Below are positions 62,445-64,000 of a stretch of 64,000 bases of DNA, piece by piece; within the stretch, counting starts at the first letter, position 1; the number at the start of each line of letters is the position of its first letter. A program made the position numbers and the translations under genes. The stretch is from positions 1-64,000 of the forward strand of contig NW_027479437.1 of NCBI RefSeq assembly GCF_051014685.1. Direction: 5' to 3'. The notes beneath the pieces are model-generated. The model was not told the DNA's origin, searched no databases, and saw only the letters and a list, made by a program, of their open reading frames with translations. The DNA is from Ptiloglossa arizonensis (taxonomy: Eukaryota > Arthropoda > Insecta > Hymenoptera > Colletidae).

Positions 62445-64000
62445 ATCCGCAAAATTTCTGTTGCATCTGAAAGTAGAAACTCGCCCGATTACAACGGTAT
62501 GCGCACTTTTCCCCTAGGCGGTTCTAGTTATACGTTTCGAGCATCAGAACTGCGAAAATTTTGAGTTTCTCAAGCGTTTCTTACCTCCAAACAGCCATAT
62601 CTCGCGAACGGATTGACCAATCCGCAAAATTTCTGTTGCATCTGAATGTAGAAACTCGCCCGATTACAACGGTATGTGTAGTTTTCCCCTAGGCCGTTCT
62701 AGTTGTTCGTTTCAAGCATCTGAACTGCGCAAATTTTGAGTTTCTCAAGCGTTTCTTACGTTCAAACTGCCATATCTCGCGAACGGATTGACCGATCCGC
62801 AAAATTTCTGTTGCATCTGAAAGTAGAATGTCGACCGATTACAACGCTATGCGCACTTTTCCCCTACGCTGTTCTAGTTACTCGTTTCTAGCATCAGAAC
62901 TGCGAAAATTGTAAGTTTCTCAAGCGTTTCTTATTTCCAAACTGCCATATCTCGCGAACGGATCGACCAATCCGCAAAATTTCTGTTGCATCTGAAAGTA
63001 GAAACTCGCCCGATTACAACGGTATGTGTAGTATTCCCCTAGGCCGTTCCAGCTATTCGTTTCGAGCATCAGAACTGCGAAAATTTTGAGTTTCTCAAGC
63101 GTTTCTTACATCCAAACTGCCATATCTCGCGAACGGATTGACCAATCCGCAAAATTTCTATTGCATCTGAAAGTAGAGACTCGCCCGATTACAACGGTAT
63201 ACGTACGTCTCCCCTAGGCCGTTCTAGTCATTCGTTTCGAGCATCAGAACTGCGAAAATTTTGAGTTTCTCAAGTGTTTCTTATCTCCAAACTGCCATAT
63301 CTCGCGAACGGATTGATCAATCCGAAAAATTTCTGTTGCATCTGAAAGTAGAAACTCGCCCGATTACAACGGTATGCGCACTTTTCCCCTAGGCGGTTCT
63401 AGTTATTCGTTTCGAGCATCAGAACTGCGAAAATTTTGAGTTTCTCAAGCGTTTCTTACTTCCAAACTGCCGCATCTCGCGAACGGATCGACCAATCCGC
63501 AAAATTTCTGTTGCATCTGAAAGTAGAAACTCGCCCGATTACAACAGTATGTGTAGTATTCCCCTAGGCCGTTCCAGCTATTCGTTTCGAGCATCAGAAC
63601 TGCGAAAATTTTGAGTTTCTCAAGCGTTTCTTACATCCAAACTGCCATATCTCGCGAACGGATTGACCGATCCGCAAAATTTCTGTTGCATCTGAAAGTA
63701 GACACTCGCCCGATTACAACGGTATACGTACTTCTCCCCTAGGCCGTTCTAGTCATTCGTTTCGAGCATCAGAACTGCGAAAATTTTGAGTTTCTCAAGC
63801 GTTTCTCATCTCCAAACTGCCATATCTTGCGAACGGATTGATCAATCCGCAAAATTTCTGTTGCATCTGAAAGTAGAAACTCGCCCGATTACAACGGTAT
63901 GCGCACTTTTCCCCTAGGCGGTTCTAGTTATTCGTTTCGGGCATCAGAACTGCGAAAATTTGAGTTTCTCAACCGTTTCTTACTTCCAAACAGCCGCATC
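62445..64000 (+). repeat. Family 3 HOR, unit 5 (cut by window end)
   Basis: Follows unit 4 in order (AGTTGTTCG at about 62703, GAATGTCGACC, ACGCTGTTC, TTTCTATTGC, TGTGTAGTATTCCCC). It shares GAATGTCGACC with unit 4 but not unit 3, so it is closest to unit 4. It carries AACAGTATGTG near 63544 as a private change, and the same lost base in GCGAAAATTTGAG near 63960 as unit 4 near 61335. The window ends inside the unit. Confidence 0.86.

Larger units (their letters stand above)
1..64000 (+). repeat. 175-bp satellite DNA array (about 366 monomers, no boundary in window)
   Basis: The whole window is made of head-to-tail copies of one 175-bp monomer in a single orientation. Anchor words such as GCATCAGAACTGCGAAAA and CTCGCCCGATTACAACGG recur every 175 bases from the first line to the last. 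No unique sequence, inverted monomer, transposon or gene interrupts it. The window starts and ends inside a monomer, so the array extends both ways. Monomers differ mainly at two places: about monomer positions 27-40 (TATGCGCAC, TATGTGTAG, TATGCGTAC, TATACGTAC, TAGGTGTAG and TATGCCCAC classes) and 138-153 (the palindrome). Length and organisation match centromeric or pericentromeric satellites of eukaryotes; the location is inferred and the family is not one I recognise. Confidence 0.98.

Noticed and set aside
1..64000. CRISPR array
   Set aside because: The repeated unit is 175 bp with no short repeat and unique-spacer pattern. All parts of the unit are repeated.
1..64000. Array of tRNA, 5S rRNA or other small RNA genes
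   Set aside because: The monomer has no cloverleaf, no A/B box pair in correct spacing that I can recognise and no 5S-like conserved core. A covariance-model search would be decisive.
1..64000. Bacterial REP/BIME or plasmid iteron array
   Set aside because: The length (64 kb of only 175-bp repeats with nested HORs and no gene) does not fit any bacterial or plasmid repeat array I know.

Overview
The whole window is one uninterrupted block of tandemly repeated satellite DNA. It holds about 366 head-to-tail copies of a 175-bp monomer, all in the same orientation. I see no protein-coding gene, RNA gene, transposon, CRISPR array or unique sequence anywhere in the 64 kb. Both ends fall inside the array, so neither array boundary is present.

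A high-copy, nucleosome-sized (175 bp) satellite with nested higher-order repeats (HORs) is typical of a eukaryotic centromere or pericentromere. By hand count the monomer is about 45% GC with 13 CpGs where about 8.5 are expected. That argues against a heavily CpG-methylated vertebrate or plant genome and fits an invertebrate animal better, but I do not recognise the satellite and cannot name the species. The centromere role is an inference.

Layout. (1) 1-8.2 kb: family 1, with 5-mer (875 bp), 8-mer and 11-mer units that all begin at the same marked monomer. (2) 8.2-12.6 kb: mosaic of 4-mer and 3-mer modules shared with family 1. (3) 12.6-21.4 kb: dimer-rich (350 bp) blocks with 13-mer, 14-mer and 24-mer shifts. 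(4) 21.3-37.6 kb: family 2, whose core is copied seven times at spacings of 14, 18, 19, 9, 9 and 12 monomers, ending in a 12-mer tandem duplication. (5) 37.6-45.4 kb: mosaic with a 9-mer duplication and a local single-monomer amplification. (6) 45.4-53.9 kb: short 5-mer, 3-mer and 4-mer duplications, some copied from modules tens of kb away. (7) 53.9-64 kb: family 3, with two 12-mers differing at one base in about 2.18 kb, then 10-mer, 11-mer and 4-mer derivatives.

Every rearrangement I could trace moves a whole number of monomers. I found only about eleven single-base indels that change register (net -5 bp). This is the expected result of repeated unequal crossover or gene conversion between aligned monomers. 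Each monomer carries a near-perfect 16-bp palindrome, a small TTGAG/CTCAA hairpin, two A/T tracts, and CCTAGG and TCGCGA sites. A subset of monomers carries a sequence on the minus strand matching 8 of the 9 fixed bases of the CENP-B box. This subset recurs at fixed places in the HORs and appears absent from 29.0-39.8 kb. It and the palindrome are the best candidates for protein-binding sites.

Open reading frames exist only because the satellite has few stops in some phases. As 175 is not a multiple of 3, each frame shifts phase at every monomer and soon ends. Boundaries below were read by eye and may be off by a few bases.
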